Assembly (NCBI RefSeq): GCF_025447595.1
Contig: NZ_JAOEJU010000001.1
Location: forward strand, 248,001 to 312,000
DNA from: Pseudomonas koreensis
GTDB lineage: Bacteria > Pseudomonadota > Gammaproteobacteria > Pseudomonadales > Pseudomonadaceae
Reading direction: 5' to 3'
DNA: 64,000 bases
Shown one piece after another: positions 26,519-36,104 of this stretch. Every line of letters starts with the position of its first letter. Within the stretch, counting starts at the first letter, position 1. The translations under genes and the position numbers were made by a program. The notes below the pieces were generated by a model, which did no database searches, was not told the origin of the DNA, and worked only from the letters and a program-made list of their open reading frames with translations.

Positions 26519-27226
26519 TTGAACGCTTCCTCTACTGAAAAATTCGATACCTCCCGCGCCAATGAATATGGCAGACAAAGCCGAATTGCCCTGGCGGGCT
26601 ATGACGCTTGCCATGACCTTGCCGCGTGCATGTTGGCGGCCAGCCTCGGTAACGCCGGTTCGGCGCGGATTCTGGCGGTTGGCGCAGGCGGGACAGCCCA
26701 GGAAATCATCGCGATGGGAAGTCTGGAGCCTGGCTGGCGTTTCATGGCGGTGGATCCTTCCGAGCCGATGCTGGCGGCGGCGACCGAGCAGTTGCGGTCG
26801 CATGACTTGCTGGCGCGCACGGATCTGCATCTCGGGCCGGTCGACGATTTGCCTGCCGATGAGTCATACGACGCCGCCACGGTGATTGGCGTTCTGCATC
26901 ATCTGGAGGGCGATGAGGCCAAACGAGCGCTTCTGCAATCCATTCGGGCGCGTTTGAAGCCGGGTGCTCCGCTGATCGTGGCCGGCAATCACTACGCGTA
27001 TGTCAGCCAGCCGTTGCTACTGGAAGCGTGGGGACAACGCTGGCGCCAGAACGGTGCGAGCGCCGATGAGGTAAAGGCCAAACTGGGGAAAATCCTTCAG
27101 GGCGCCGATCCTCCCCATTCCGAGGCGGCGGTTCAAAAGCTCTTGAATGAGGCCGGATTCGGTGAGGCCACCCGATGTTTCAGCAGCCTGTTCTGGGGCG
27201 CGTGGTTGACGCGTAGAGCGGGTTGA
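26519..27226 (+). CDS. Class I SAM-dependent methyltransferase
   Basis: A methyltransferase of about 235 residues. The SAM-binding glycine motif is ILAVGAGGTAQE, the acidic motif II is FMAVDPSEPML, and a later LHHLEGDEAKRALLQSIRARLKPGAPLIVAG stretch is typical of the methyltransferase domain 25/12 class. I prefer the TTG at 26519, which has GGAG 8 bp upstream; a GTG at 26492 would add nine residues. The substrate is unknown. It ends 110 bp before trmK. Confidence 0.85.
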   Translation: MNASSTEKFDTSRANEYGRQSRIALAGYDACHDLAACMLAASLGNAGSARILAVGAGGTAQEIIAMGSLEPGWRFMAVDPSEPMLAAATEQLRSHDLLARTDLHLGPVDDLPADESYDAATVIGVLHHLEGDEAKRALLQSIRARLKPGAPLIVAGNHYAYVSQPLLLEAWGQRWRQNGASADEVKAKLGKILQGADPPHSEAAVQKLLNEAGFGEATRCFSSLFWGAWLTRRAG

Positions 27227-27342
27227 TTTGGGGCTGAGTGACGAATCCGACCACACGCATTTGAAATCCCTGCCGTTGCCCCCCAGAATCGCGCCCCGAT
27301 CCGGCCACCAGCGCCGGATGTTCAAAGTGAAAGGGGTTGCGG

Positions 27343-28038
27343 TTGAACGAACAGACATTGTCCATGCGCCTGGAGCGGGTGGCGGCGCACGTGCCTGCCG
27401 GTGCGCGGCTGGCCGATATCGGCTCGGATCACGGTTACTTGCCGGTGGCCCTGATGCGCCGTGGCGCGATCGCGGCGGCGGTGGCGGGCGAGATGGCCGA
27501 GACGCCGTTTCGCTCGGCGCAACGTACCGTGCGCGAGAACGATCTTGAGCATCAGATCTCCGTGCGCCTGGCAAATGGCTTGATGGCCGTCGAACCGGCC
27601 GACGGGATCACCGCAATTACCGTATGCGGTATGGGCGGCGAGACCATTCGTGACATCCTCGAAGCCGGCAAGATGCGCCTCAGCGGCCGGGAGCGACTGA
27701 TCCTGCAACCCAACGGTGGCGAACAACCCCTGCGCCAATGGCTGATGGACAACGACTACCGCATCCTCGTTGAGGAAGTCCTGCGGGAGAACCGCTTCGA
27801 CTACGAAATCATCGTGGCCGAGCGCGACGGGCCGGTGAGCTACACCGCCGAGGAACTGTTCTTCGGTCCCTTGCAATTGCAGGCGCGCAGTCCGGCGTTC
27901 GTCAGCAAATGGCAGCACAGGCTGCGCCACAAGCAGCAGACCCTGGCTCACTTCGGTCGGGCGCGGCATGCGGTATCCGAGGAAAAAGTGCAGGATCTGG
28001 CGCAGCAAGTGCGGTGGATTACTGACGTGTTGGCGTGA
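27343..28038 (+). CDS. trmK: tRNA (adenine(22)-N1)-methyltransferase TrmK-like
   Basis: A Rossmann methyltransferase of about 231 residues with ADIGSDHGYLPVALMRRG, ITVCGMGGETIRDIL and LQPNGGEQPLRQWL. These are the diagnostic segments of TrmK (COG2384), which methylates N1 of A22 in tRNA. The N-terminal RLERVAAHVPAG is also typical. A TTG at 27343 lies 6 bp after AAGGGG and is the best start; a TTG at 27337 is a close alternative. Its stop lies 8 bp from the convergent AraC gene. Confidence 0.9.
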   Translation: MNEQTLSMRLERVAAHVPAGARLADIGSDHGYLPVALMRRGAIAAAVAGEMAETPFRSAQRTVRENDLEHQISVRLANGLMAVEPADGITAITVCGMGGETIRDILEAGKMRLSGRERLILQPNGGEQPLRQWLMDNDYRILVEEVLRENRFDYEIIVAERDGPVSYTAEELFFGPLQLQARSPAFVSKWQHRLRHKQQTLAHFGRARHAVSEEKVQDLAQQVRWITDVLA

Positions 28039-28046
28039 AGGGCTGA

Positions 28047-28943
28047 TCAGTGCTGCGCGCTGCTTCGGGTCTCTGCGAGAATCCGCGTCGCATCCCGCGA
28101 GGGCGGCAAGCCGAACACCCGTGCGTAGTCGCGGCTGAATTGCGTAGCGCTTTCATAACCGACTTCGAACGCTGCGCGGGTGACGCTGCTGGCATTGGCC
28201 ACCATCAGCGTTCGGGCCTGGAGCAGGCGAACGCGCTTCTGATACTGCAACGGGCTCAGCGCCGTGACGGCTTTGAAGTGCCGATGGAAGGCTGACACGC
28301 TCATCGACGCGAGGTGCGCCAATGCGTCCACGCGAATCGGTTCGGCAAAGTCCTGGCGAATGTGCTGAATGGCCAGGTTGACGCGGGCCATGGCGCTGTC
28401 GGGCGCCGCGATGTCGCGCAGCATCCAGCCGTGGGGACCTTGCAGGACGCGATACAGAATTTCCCGTTCGTAGACCGGCGCGAGGGCTGCGATCTCCTCC
28501 GGCCGACCCATCAGACGCAGTATGCGCACCCAGGCATCCATCAACTCAGGCGTGACAGCGGCCACCGAAAAACCGTTGTCCTGTTCATGCTGACCGAGCG
28601 GTTTGGGCAGGTCGGCCAGCAGGGTCGTCAGCACCACCGGATCCAGCGTCAGACTGACCGCCAGGTAAGGCTCGCCGCTCGCAGAGGGGTGAACCTGTCC
28701 CACCGCCGGCAGATCGATGGACATGACGAAGTAGGTCGCCGGGTCGTAATGAAGCGTGCGATCGGCGACGGTCATGGATTTGCTGCCCTGCAGAATCAGG
28801 TTGATCATCGGTTCGTAAACGGCGGCCAGCATGTGCTCGGGGATTTCACCCTGAACCATGGCAACGCGCGGGATACCCGTCTCCGTGCGGCGGTTTTCGG
28901 CGTGTTGCGCCAAGGCGCGAAGTTCTGTCAGTTGATTATTCAT
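28047..28943 (-). CDS. AraC family transcriptional regulator (AraC_N type)
   Basis: A regulator of about 298 residues. Its N-terminal domain (GIPRVAMVQGEIPEHMLAAVYEPMINLILQGSKSM) is the AraC_N group found beside oxidoreductase genes. The C-terminal helix-turn-helix pair follows (VDALAHLASMSVSAFHRHFK ... VTRAAFEVGYESATQFSRDY). Starts at 28943 or 28952 are equally possible. It is divergent from the SDR/VOC/reductase operon starting at 29082 and is the likely activator of that operon. Confidence 0.87.
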   Translation of the reverse strand: MNNQLTELRALAQHAENRRTETGIPRVAMVQGEIPEHMLAAVYEPMINLILQGSKSMTVADRTLHYDPATYFVMSIDLPAVGQVHPSASGEPYLAVSLTLDPVVLTTLLADLPKPLGQHEQDNGFSVAAVTPELMDAWVRILRLMGRPEEIAALAPVYEREILYRVLQGPHGWMLRDIAAPDSAMARVNLAIQHIRQDFAEPIRVDALAHLASMSVSAFHRHFKAVTALSPLQYQKRVRLLQARTLMVANASSVTRAAFEVGYESATQFSRDYARVFGLPPSRDATRILAETRSSAQH

Positions 28944-29081
28944 ACCGGGCATCTGAACCCACGCGATCACTCCCGCGCAAGCAAAAAGCAGAAACAGGCA
29001 GGTTTCGAAGAGGAACGGCTGCGCCCGCCTCGAAGCCAATGGCTACTGTGGTCACTCACCACAGAGACATTGGAGCAACGC

Positions 29082-29825
29082 ATGAGCGTTATCGTGATTA
29101 CCGGTGGCAGCCGTGGCATCGGCGCCAGTACCGCCGAACATTGTGCCCGTCTCGGGATGGGCGTCATCCTGACCTACAAAAGCAATGCCGATGCGGCCGC
29201 CGCTGTCGTGCAGCGGATTCAGTCGTCGGGCGGCAAAGCCGTGGCGCTTGAACTGGACGTTGCGGATATCAGTCAATTCGACCGTTTTCGTGATGCTGTC
29301 CGACATAACCTCGACAGCCTTTGGGGCGTGGCTACGCTGGCGGGACTGGTCAACAACGCGGGCCACGGCTTGTTCAATCCGCTGGAAGCGGTCACCGAGG
29401 CGCAGTTCGACGGCTTGTTGAACGTCCATCTCAAAGGCCCGTTTTTCCTGACGCAAACCTTGTTGCCGCTGATGGGCGAGGGCGCCAGCATCGTCAACCT
29501 GACCAGCGCTACCACCCGAGTGGCTACCGCTGGAGTTGCGCCGTATGCCGCGTTCAAGGGCGGGCTCGAGGTGCTGACCCGTTACATGGCCAAGGAATTT
29601 GCGGATCGGCGGATACGGGCCAATGCTGTTTCGCCGGGAGCGATCCGTACCGAGCTGGGCGGCGGTTTGAATGACGAGTTCGAGGCATTGCTCGCCTCGC
29701 AAACGGCTCTGGGCCGGGTTGGCGAACCGCAGGATGTCGCGCGCGTCATCGCCATGTTGCTGTCCGAAGAGGGCAGCTGGATCAACGCCCAATCCATCGA
29801 AGTCGCGGGCGGCTATTTCATTTGA
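29082..29825 (+). CDS. Short-chain dehydrogenase/reductase
   Basis: A 247-residue classical SDR. The cofactor motif is TGGSRGIG at 8-15, with the NNAG motif, the catalytic serine region NLTSATT and the active-site YAAFK. The C-terminus has the usual SPGAIRTELGG. The ATG at 29082 has GGAG upstream; the frame is open much further upstream but that sequence lies antisense to the AraC gene. It is the first gene of an operon with the VOC, reductase and SnoaL-like genes. Substrate unknown. Confidence 0.9.
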   Translation: MSVIVITGGSRGIGASTAEHCARLGMGVILTYKSNADAAAAVVQRIQSSGGKAVALELDVADISQFDRFRDAVRHNLDSLWGVATLAGLVNNAGHGLFNPLEAVTEAQFDGLLNVHLKGPFFLTQTLLPLMGEGASIVNLTSATTRVATAGVAPYAAFKGGLEVLTRYMAKEFADRRIRANAVSPGAIRTELGGGLNDEFEALLASQTALGRVGEPQDVARVIAMLLSEEGSWINAQSIEVAGGYFI

Positions 29826-29840
29826 ATGCGAGGTGGCTCC

Positions 29841-30242
29841 ATGCTTGATCACATCTTTTTGTCAGTCAGCGACATCGAACGCTCCATTGATTTCTACACC
29901 GCAGCACTGACCCCGCTGGGCATTACCGCAAGGCTTGATTACGACGGCAAGGACGGCCCGCCCGGGCATCCGGATCTGAAGGGTTTCGGTGCCCATGGCC
30001 GGATGTTTTTCTGGTTGCGCGCAGGCGTAGTGGAGGGAGGGGCGGTGCATGTCGGGTTTGTCGCCAACAGCGAGGCCGAGGTTGATGCAGCTTACGCAGC
30101 GGCAATCAACGCTGGTGCTGTCGATAACGGCGCTCCAGGCGCACGTCTGCATTACGACCCTGATTACTACGCCGCTAACGTCCTCGATCCGGACGGTTAC
30201 AGCCTCGAATTCGTCTTCAAAAAATGGCAGCACGGCCAATGA
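29841..30242 (+). CDS. VOC (glyoxalase) family protein
   Basis: A 133-residue single glyoxalase/bleomycin-resistance fold protein. It begins MLDHIFLSVSDIERSIDFYTAAL, has the conserved VHVGFVANSEAEVDAAYAAA and ends DPDGYSLEFVFKKWQ with the metal-ligand glutamate. The ATG at 29841 is preceded by GAGGTGG; an ATG at 29826 is possible but badly spaced. Its stop overlaps the next start (ATGA). Confidence 0.88.
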   Translation: MLDHIFLSVSDIERSIDFYTAALTPLGITARLDYDGKDGPPGHPDLKGFGAHGRMFFWLRAGVVEGGAVHVGFVANSEAEVDAAYAAAINAGAVDNGAPGARLHYDPDYYAANVLDPDGYSLEFVFKKWQHGQ

Positions 30243-31216
30243 GCACACTCATGATTTATGGCGCGACCGGGTACACCGGACGCATGGCGGTCGAACATGC
30301 CAAGGCACTGGGCCTGGACCTGGTCATCGCCGGTCGCACGGCCGAAAAACTGCAGTCGCTCGCCGCGCAACTGGATGTGCCTTTTCGGGTGTTCAAGCCC
30401 GATGAACTGGCAGCGCATTCTCTGGAGGGCATCGCGGTATTACTGAATTTCGCGGGGCCGTTCGTCCAGACGGCAGACGCCTTGATGCAGGCGTGCATTG
30501 AGGCTGGGGTCGACTATCTGGACATCACGGCGGAGATCAATGTCTACCGGCGCGCCGAGCAGTTGGGTGCTCAAGCCGCCAGCGCGAACGTGATGTTGCT
30601 GCCCGGCGTCGGCTGGGATGTGGTGCCGACCGATTGTCTGGCGATGCATGTCGCTCGGCGAGTACAGGCGCCGCGTTCATTGAAAATCGCCTTGCAGGTC
30701 GCCGGCTCGATGTCGCGCGGATCGGCCCTGAGTGTTAGTGAAATCATCGGTGCAGGCCTGCTGGCGCGGGTCGATGGACAACTGGTCGCAACGCCCGATG
30801 CGCAGCCCCGTCACTTCGATTTTGGTGACGGGCCGGTGCTCTGTGCGCCGCTGTCATTCGGTGATCTGGTGACCGGCTGGCACTCCACCGGCATTCCCGA
30901 TATCGCCATGTTCGTGCATATCAGCGGTGATGCGTTCCCGGAAGGCGATCTGTCGCAACTGCCCGACGGCCCGAGCGTCGAACAGCGCGAGGCACATCGC
31001 GCCCGAGCGGTGGCTGAAGTCAGCGGCGCCAACGGCAGCGTCGCCCGCTCGGTGATCGAGACCGTCAACGGCTACACCTACACGCCGCTCGCAGCTGTCG
31101 AAGCCGCGCGCCGAGTGTTGAACGGTGAGCGCCGGCCGGGATTTGAAACGCCGGCCCGGGTGTTCGGCATCGGGTTTGCTGAAAGCATTGCAGGCACAAC
31201 CGTTACTGATTTCTGA
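30239..31216 (+). CDS. Saccharopine dehydrogenase-like NAD(P)-binding oxidoreductase
   Basis: A 325-residue protein with N-terminal MIYGATGYTGRMAVEHAKALG, a Rossmann fold of the saccharopine-dehydrogenase/trans-acting enoyl reductase group, followed by GVDYLDITAEINVY. No lysine-pathway partner is near, so a true saccharopine reductase is unlikely. It starts inside the stop codon of the VOC gene and is translationally coupled to it. Confidence 0.87.
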   Translation: MSTLMIYGATGYTGRMAVEHAKALGLDLVIAGRTAEKLQSLAAQLDVPFRVFKPDELAAHSLEGIAVLLNFAGPFVQTADALMQACIEAGVDYLDITAEINVYRRAEQLGAQAASANVMLLPGVGWDVVPTDCLAMHVARRVQAPRSLKIALQVAGSMSRGSALSVSEIIGAGLLARVDGQLVATPDAQPRHFDFGDGPVLCAPLSFGDLVTGWHSTGIPDIAMFVHISGDAFPEGDLSQLPDGPSVEQREAHRARAVAEVSGANGSVARSVIETVNGYTYTPLAAVEAARRVLNGERRPGFETPARVFGIGFAESIAGTTVTDF

Positions 31217-31283
31217 AACGCGAGTCCGCTTCGGCCTCGCGCCTGGCGAAATCCTCAAGCTCACTTCACCTAAGGCCTCAAAT

Positions 31284-31748
31284 ATGTCATCCACACAGTT
31301 GCAGGACACCGTAGACAAACTTGCGGTGGTTGAAACGCTGTACCGGTTTGCAGCTGGTATCGATCTGCGCGACGAAGCATTACTGGCGTCGGCGTTTACT
31401 GAGGATGCGATTTCCGACTTCCGGCCTGCCGCTGCAAAGGCCGGGTTCGAATACCCTGTTCTGGAGGGGCGTCAGACCATCGTAGCGGCGCTTTCAGGTT
31501 CACTTGCCGGTATCGATACAACGCACTCTGTCAGCAATCCGCGAGTCAGCGTCGTTGGCGATCGGGCGCAGGTTGATGCACTCGTGGAAGCCCAGCACGT
31601 GCCGCAAAGTGATCACTCACGGCACTACCTCATGAAAAACCGTTACGACGTAAGACTGGTGCGGGCGGGCGACGTCTGGCTGATTCAACGTGTCACGGTC
31701 GACAACGTCTGGCGCACGGGCGACCCCGGAGTGCTCTCCGGCGTTTAA
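31284..31748 (+). CDS. SnoaL/NTF2-like protein
   Basis: A 154-residue protein with an NTF2-like alpha+beta fold. The LAVVETLYRFAAGIDLRDEALLASAFTED start and the C-terminal YDVRLVRAGDVWLIQRVTVDNVW are typical of SnoaL-like (SnoaL_4) domains that bind or isomerise small molecules. It follows the reductase gene by 67 bp and may belong to the same operon. I used the ATG at 31284; the start is not marked by a strong ribosome site. Confidence 0.82.
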   Translation: MSSTQLQDTVDKLAVVETLYRFAAGIDLRDEALLASAFTEDAISDFRPAAAKAGFEYPVLEGRQTIVAALSGSLAGIDTTHSVSNPRVSVVGDRAQVDALVEAQHVPQSDHSRHYLMKNRYDVRLVRAGDVWLIQRVTVDNVWRTGDPGVLSGV

Positions 31749-31876
31749 GCAGAAGTTGGCGAGCCGGTTAATGGGTCTCTGCCTGGTGGGCTTGATTGAG
31801 CGTGAAGGCCTCGCCAGCCTCTGCGCCGGCTGATTCAGCTGTTATCATTCAAGCCTTTACAGCCGGGTAGATGACC

Positions 31877-32041
31877 ATGAACCGCCAGAAAAAACTGCAG
31901 CAGCTCTTCAAGGAAAAATCCAGAAAGGCCAACGCCAAACTGGCGCCCAAGAGCAACAAACCGAAGTACATCAGCAAGGCTGATCGGTTGAAAATGGCGG
32001 TCGAGGACACTCCCGAGGCAGTCGACACACCTGAGTCCTGA
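31877..32041 (+). CDS. Small basic DUF2986-like protein
   Basis: A 54-residue lysine-rich protein beginning MNRQKKLQQLFKEKSRKANA with a central NKPKYISKADR. This fits the DUF2986 family of short proteins found in gamma-proteobacteria. An ATG 6 bp upstream (31871) is an alternative. It is probably cytoplasmic and may bind nucleic acid, judging only from composition. It stands alone between the SnoaL-like gene and the convergent channel gene. Confidence 0.75.
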   Translation: MNRQKKLQQLFKEKSRKANAKLAPKSNKPKYISKADRLKMAVEDTPEAVDTPES

Positions 32042-32068
32042 TCAGGCAGTCACAGCGCAGTGCTCCCC

Positions 32069-34459
32069 TCAGCCAGCCGGCTGTGCAGGTTTGGCCAACT
32101 CAATCCCCGCCGCCCCCAGCCGCTTGAGAATCTCGAACAACAAATCACTCTTGGTCTTGCCGACAATCCTCGGACTGTCGACGTAACCGGTCACGGTCAA
32201 CGTGATGCCATCGGGCGAGAGCTTGCTGAAACGCACGAACGGTGCCGGTTTTTCGAGGATGGTTTCGTGTTCGGTGTAGGTGTCCAGCAGCAGGCTCTTG
32301 ACCTGTTCGGGGTCGATGTCCAGCGGAAACATCAGCTCCAGCGTCGCCACGCCCTGAGCGCTGCCACCCAGTGTGACGTTGCGCAGGTTCTGTGAGATCA
32401 GCTGCGAGTTGGGCACGATTACGATCGAGCGGTCGCTGAGCTGAATTTCGGTGGCACGTACGTTGATTCGGCGGATGTCTCCCTCGACGCCGCTGATGCT
32501 GATCAGGTCGCCGACCTTGACCGGGCGCTCGGTGAGCAGAATCAAACCTGAGACGAAGTTCTTCACGATCTCCTGTAAGCCGAAACCGATCCCCACCGAC
32601 AGGGCGCTGACGATCCACGCCAGATTGGTCCACTTCACGCCCAGCGATGACAGGGTGAGCAGAATCACCGCCGCATAACCGATGTTGGAAAACAGCGTAC
32701 TTAGCGAGGCACACATGCCGGGGTCCATGTCGGTTTTTGGCAGGAACTCGTTGTCGAGCCATCGTCGCAGGGCCCGGATCAGGTAGATGCCGATCATCAG
32801 CGCCAGCATGGCGTTGAGCAGGTGACCGGGAACGATGTTGAGTTTGCGCAGGCCGGCGCCACCGAGGATCGTGCCGATGTTGGCAGCCAGTTGCCCGAGA
32901 GTGGTGCCGATGCCGCCGACGAACAAGGTGATGACGGCCAGTAACAACAGTGCCGCCCGCCCGAATCCGGCCAGCAGTGTCGAGGCTTGTTCGAGGCGCC
33001 GGTCGCCGACGCCGAGCAGTTGTTTGAGGGCCTTGCCGCTTGAATGACGCGGCGAGAAAAAGTATTCGCAGCTGTCCTTGAGCAACTGCATCAACAGATA
33101 AAACCCGGTGAAAACGATAAAGGCCCATACCACTTCATAGGTGACGAACCGCGCCAGCGACACATATCCCGTCAGCAGGGCACCCAGCGAAATGACCATC
33201 GCCAGGGTCGCAATGGTGTACACCACACCGGCAAAGGTATTCCCCGACACCTGTGTATCCCCGGCCGAGGCCAGTACTTTGCGCACTCTGCCGACACGCG
33301 TCAGCAAGGTCGTGACGATGCCCAGCACCACCAATGCAATCACGCCTCGGCCGGTAATCACGATCTGGCTGCTCATGCCCGACGCGTTGCTGACTTGCAC
33401 CAGTGTCACCAGCACCAGCAGGGTGGCCGCAAGAATTCGCGCATAGGGTTTGAGTGCGAGCGCTACGGGATCGGCCACCGCCGGCAGCCGCCACGTCGGA
33501 CGCTCGGTGGAGAGCAGTGCGCGGCTCAGCCCGGTGATCAGCGCGCAGGCATAGACCACTTTTTCGAATTCTTCGGAAAATGTCGCCAGCATGGGCGGCA
33601 GCGGCACGTGACGGGTGCAGGCGTAATACAACAGTTCCAGCGCAATGGCGGTGGTTCCGAGTGTGGCCAGTGCCGATGCGAACGCCAGCGAGCTGCGGCG
33701 CAGCCGTCCTTCCGGCATGCGGTGAATGCACACCCAGGCCAGACCTCGATCAGCGAGGCGGCGGCCCAGTGTCCAGACCAGCCACGCCAGCAACACCAGC
33801 ACGCCGGTGTAGATCCGTTGGCCCGGCTGCCAGGCTTCGGCGCCGGTTTCCTTCACCTGATCGACGAAAAATCGCAAACGCTGTCGATCCTCAGGGGCTG
33901 GATCGAGCAGTGGCGACCAGAAACCGGGGTTCAAGACGCTGTGAGTACGCAGTGTGAGCTCGCTTTCCAGCAATGTACGACGGATCCCGGCGATCTGCGT
34001 GATCAGGTCTGTGGCGCTCTGTTTGAGGGTCGCCAGATTCTTCAACGCGGTATCGACTTTGGTTTTTTGTTCGATCAACGCCGCCCGTTGCGCCGCAATA
34101 TCGGCTTGTTCGGCAGCGACCGCTTCGGCCGGAGCGGCGCCGAGCACACCCAGTTGTACGGTCAGTTGCGCCTGCTGCGGCAACAGCGAGGCCGACAGCC
34201 GATCGATGTCCAGAATGAACGTCTGCACCCGATCCTGCGGGCCTTCGAGCTGGTTGTAATTGTTGGCGGACGAAATCTGCTGCTTGAGGCCGTCCAGACG
34301 CAGTTGCAGCGCTTGCAGGTCGCTTTGAGTCACGCCGGGGAGCGGGGCGCCGGCGCTGATTTCGGCAGTACCCGGCAAGTCGCCGGCCCATACCACTGCA
34401 ACGCCCGGACCGAGCAGGGTCAGGACGAGGAAGATCAAAGACTTCAATGCACAGTGCAT
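32069..34459 (-). CDS. DUF3772-containing MscS-type mechanosensitive channel
   Basis: A 796-residue inner-membrane protein. In order: a signal peptide (about 1-25), a periplasmic alpha-helical coiled-coil region rich in Gln/Leu (about 45-170, DUF3772 type), about nine to eleven membrane helices, and a C-terminal MscS domain. The pore helix and beta domain are in GIGFGLQEIVKNFVSGLILL and VGDLISISGVEGDIRRINVRATEI. Large MscK/MscM-like channels release solutes at hypo-osmotic stress. It is a single gene convergent with the small DUF2986 gene. Confidence 0.92.
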   Translation of the reverse strand: MHCALKSLIFLVLTLLGPGVAVVWAGDLPGTAEISAGAPLPGVTQSDLQALQLRLDGLKQQISSANNYNQLEGPQDRVQTFILDIDRLSASLLPQQAQLTVQLGVLGAAPAEAVAAEQADIAAQRAALIEQKTKVDTALKNLATLKQSATDLITQIAGIRRTLLESELTLRTHSVLNPGFWSPLLDPAPEDRQRLRFFVDQVKETGAEAWQPGQRIYTGVLVLLAWLVWTLGRRLADRGLAWVCIHRMPEGRLRRSSLAFASALATLGTTAIALELLYYACTRHVPLPPMLATFSEEFEKVVYACALITGLSRALLSTERPTWRLPAVADPVALALKPYARILAATLLVLVTLVQVSNASGMSSQIVITGRGVIALVVLGIVTTLLTRVGRVRKVLASAGDTQVSGNTFAGVVYTIATLAMVISLGALLTGYVSLARFVTYEVVWAFIVFTGFYLLMQLLKDSCEYFFSPRHSSGKALKQLLGVGDRRLEQASTLLAGFGRAALLLLAVITLFVGGIGTTLGQLAANIGTILGGAGLRKLNIVPGHLLNAMLALMIGIYLIRALRRWLDNEFLPKTDMDPGMCASLSTLFSNIGYAAVILLTLSSLGVKWTNLAWIVSALSVGIGFGLQEIVKNFVSGLILLTERPVKVGDLISISGVEGDIRRINVRATEIQLSDRSIVIVPNSQLISQNLRNVTLGGSAQGVATLELMFPLDIDPEQVKSLLLDTYTEHETILEKPAPFVRFSKLSPDGITLTVTGYVDSPRIVGKTKSDLLFEILKRLGAAGIELAKPAQPAG

Positions 34460-34564
34460 GGACGGACGGATTCCGGTTGATCACACAAACATTGAGGTTA
34501 GGTGATCGGATCGGAGGGCGCGCAAAAGTTTCGGTGACCCGGATCAAGGGCCGGGCCTTGAGGT

Positions 34565-35254
34565 TCAGATTGACCGCTGATTGACCCGCTGCATCAATTC
34601 CTCCGCCGACTCCTTACGCTCGGAATAGCGATCCACCAAGTCCGGGCGCTCACGCAGCAACAAGGTGAATTTCACCAGTTCCTCCATCACATCCACCACC
34701 CGGTCGTACAGCGCCGAGGGTTTCATGCGGTTGCCTTCGTCGAATTCCAGATAGGCCTTGGGCACGGACGACTGATTGGGGATGGTGAACATGCGCATCC
34801 AGCGCCCCAGAACGCGCAGTTGATTGACCACGTTGAAGGACTGCGAACCGCCGCAGACCTGCATCACCGCAAGAGTTTTGCCCTGAGTCGGACGCACTGC
34901 GCCCAGAGCCAGCGGCACCCAGTCGATCTGCGCCTTGAACACCGCTGACATGGCGCCGTGACGTTCGGGAGAGCACCAGACCTGGCCTTCGGACCATTGC
35001 ATTAGCTCAAGCAATTCCAGGACTTTCGGGTGATCGCCGGGCGCGTCATCCGGCAGCGGCAGGCCCGAGGGATTGAAGATCCGTGTTTCGGCACCGAAGT
35101 GCTCCAGCAGGCGGGCAGCTTCTTCGACCAGCAAACGACTGAACGAGCGCGGGCGGGTCGAGCCGTACAGCAGCAGGATGCGCGGCTTGTGGGCGCCTTC
35201 GTCACGTGTGGTCTTTTGAACCAGTGAAGGATCGAGGTTGGGCAGGTCAGTCAT
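34565..35254 (-). CDS. arsH: Arsenical resistance flavoprotein ArsH
   Basis: A 229-residue NADPH-dependent FMN reductase-type protein. [29 protein letters not shown] forms the phosphate-binding loop. [21 protein letters not shown] and the C-terminal [19 protein letters not shown] are characteristic of ArsH, which oxidises trivalent organoarsenicals. It is the last gene of the arsR-arsC-arsH operon, 11 bp after arsC. Confidence 0.95.
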   Translation of the reverse strand: MTDLPNLDPSLVQKTTRDEGAHKPRILLLYGSTRPRSFSRLLVEEAARLLEHFGAETRIFNPSGLPLPDDAPGDHPKVLELLELMQWSEGQVWCSPERHGAMSAVFKAQIDWVPLALGAVRPTQGKTLAVMQVCGGSQSFNVVNQLRVLGRWMRMFTIPNQSSVPKAYLEFDEGNRMKPSALYDRVVDVMEELVKFTLLLRERPDLVDRYSERKESAEELMQRVNQRSI

Positions 35255-35265
35255 GTCGGCTCCGG

Positions 35266-35736
35266 TTACAGCGTGCTGATGCGGTCGAGCTCGCGCTTGA
35301 GGGCATCACGGTCAAGTTGGGCGAAGGGCAGGGCAAGGAAGGCCCGGCAGCGGGTTTCGATTCGGGCGAGGGTGGCGTGGAAGGCAGCATCGATGGTGCG
35401 TTCATCGCCGCGCACGTCCGACGGATCTTCCAGCCCCCAATGGGCTTTCAAGGCCGGGCCGAAGTACACCGGGCAGGCTTCACCGGCGGCCTTGTCGCAC
35501 ACGGTGATGACGATGTCCGGCGGGTTGTCTTCGAAGGCCTCGTTGCCCTTGCTGCTTAAACCGGCGATGGAAATGCCGGCGGCTTGCAACGTGGTCAGGC
35601 TGCGCGGCAGCACCTGGCCCTTGGGGAAACTGCCGGCACTGACCGCCTCGAAACCGGCCGGCGCCAAGTGATTGAACATCGCCTCGGAGAGAATGCTGCG
35701 ACAGCTGTTGGCGGTGCACATGAATAGAACGCGCAT
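35266..35736 (-). CDS. arsC: Arsenate reductase, thioredoxin-coupled LMW-phosphatase type
   Basis: A 156-residue low-molecular-weight phosphatase-fold protein. The P-loop is C7-TANS-C12-R, and the redox cysteines are Cys80 and Cys88 ([15 protein letters not shown]), matching the three-cysteine relay of thioredoxin-dependent ArsC. It reduces arsenate to arsenite, which normally must be pumped out, yet no arsB or acr3 gene is in this operon. It is 9 bp downstream of arsR. Confidence 0.94.
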   Translation of the reverse strand: MRVLFMCTANSCRSILSEAMFNHLAPAGFEAVSAGSFPKGQVLPRSLTTLQAAGISIAGLSSKGNEAFEDNPPDIVITVCDKAAGEACPVYFGPALKAHWGLEDPSDVRGDERTIDAAFHATLARIETRCRAFLALPFAQLDRDALKRELDRISTL

Positions 35737-35745
35737 GATTGATCC

Positions 35746-36093
35746 TCAGCAGCAGGCGGATGTATTGAGTGGACGGTCGCCCATGGCAGCCAACCGCGCG
35801 CTGTTTTCTTCCAGCCAGTGGGTGTTGGCGGCGAGTGTGGTTTCAAGCAGCGTGCGAATCCATACCGGCAAATCAGGATTGAGCCGGTAATAAACCCACT
35901 GGCCCTGACGACGATCCAGCAACAGGCCGCAGGTGCGCAGCTGCGCGAGATGGCGGGAGATTTTCGGCTGACTGTCGTTGAGTGCGCAGACCAGCTCGCA
36001 GACACACAACTCACCTTCGCGGGTGATCAACAGCGTGGCCCGGACGCGGGTTTCGTCGGCGAGATATTTGAAAACGGAGGCGGGGTTGAGCAT
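35746..36093 (-). CDS. arsR: ArsR arsenite-responsive repressor
   Basis: A 115-residue winged-helix ArsR/SmtB protein with the metalloid-sensing motif ELCVCEL (two cysteines in the DNA-binding helix) and SQPKISRHLAQLRTCGLLLDRRQGQWVYYRL as recognition helix and wing. The ATG at 36093 lies after an AAGG; an in-frame extension reaching back to 36153 would run through the operator and is rejected. The 44-bp palindrome at 36105-36148 directly upstream is the probable operator. Confidence 0.93.
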   Translation of the reverse strand: MLNPASVFKYLADETRVRATLLITREGELCVCELVCALNDSQPKISRHLAQLRTCGLLLDRRQGQWVYYRLNPDLPVWIRTLLETTLAANTHWLEENSARLAAMGDRPLNTSACC

Positions 36094-36104
36094 CACGATG
36101 CCTT

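Noticed and set aside
28314..29081. Extended N-terminus of the SDR protein upstream of 29082
   Set aside because: The extra codons are antisense to the AraC gene and lack a ribosome site, while the ATG at 29082 begins a standard SDR.
33044..34480. A 478-codon plus-strand frame across the MscS gene
   Set aside because: Antisense to a 796-residue channel with clear domains; composition dominated by Gln, Arg and Gly.
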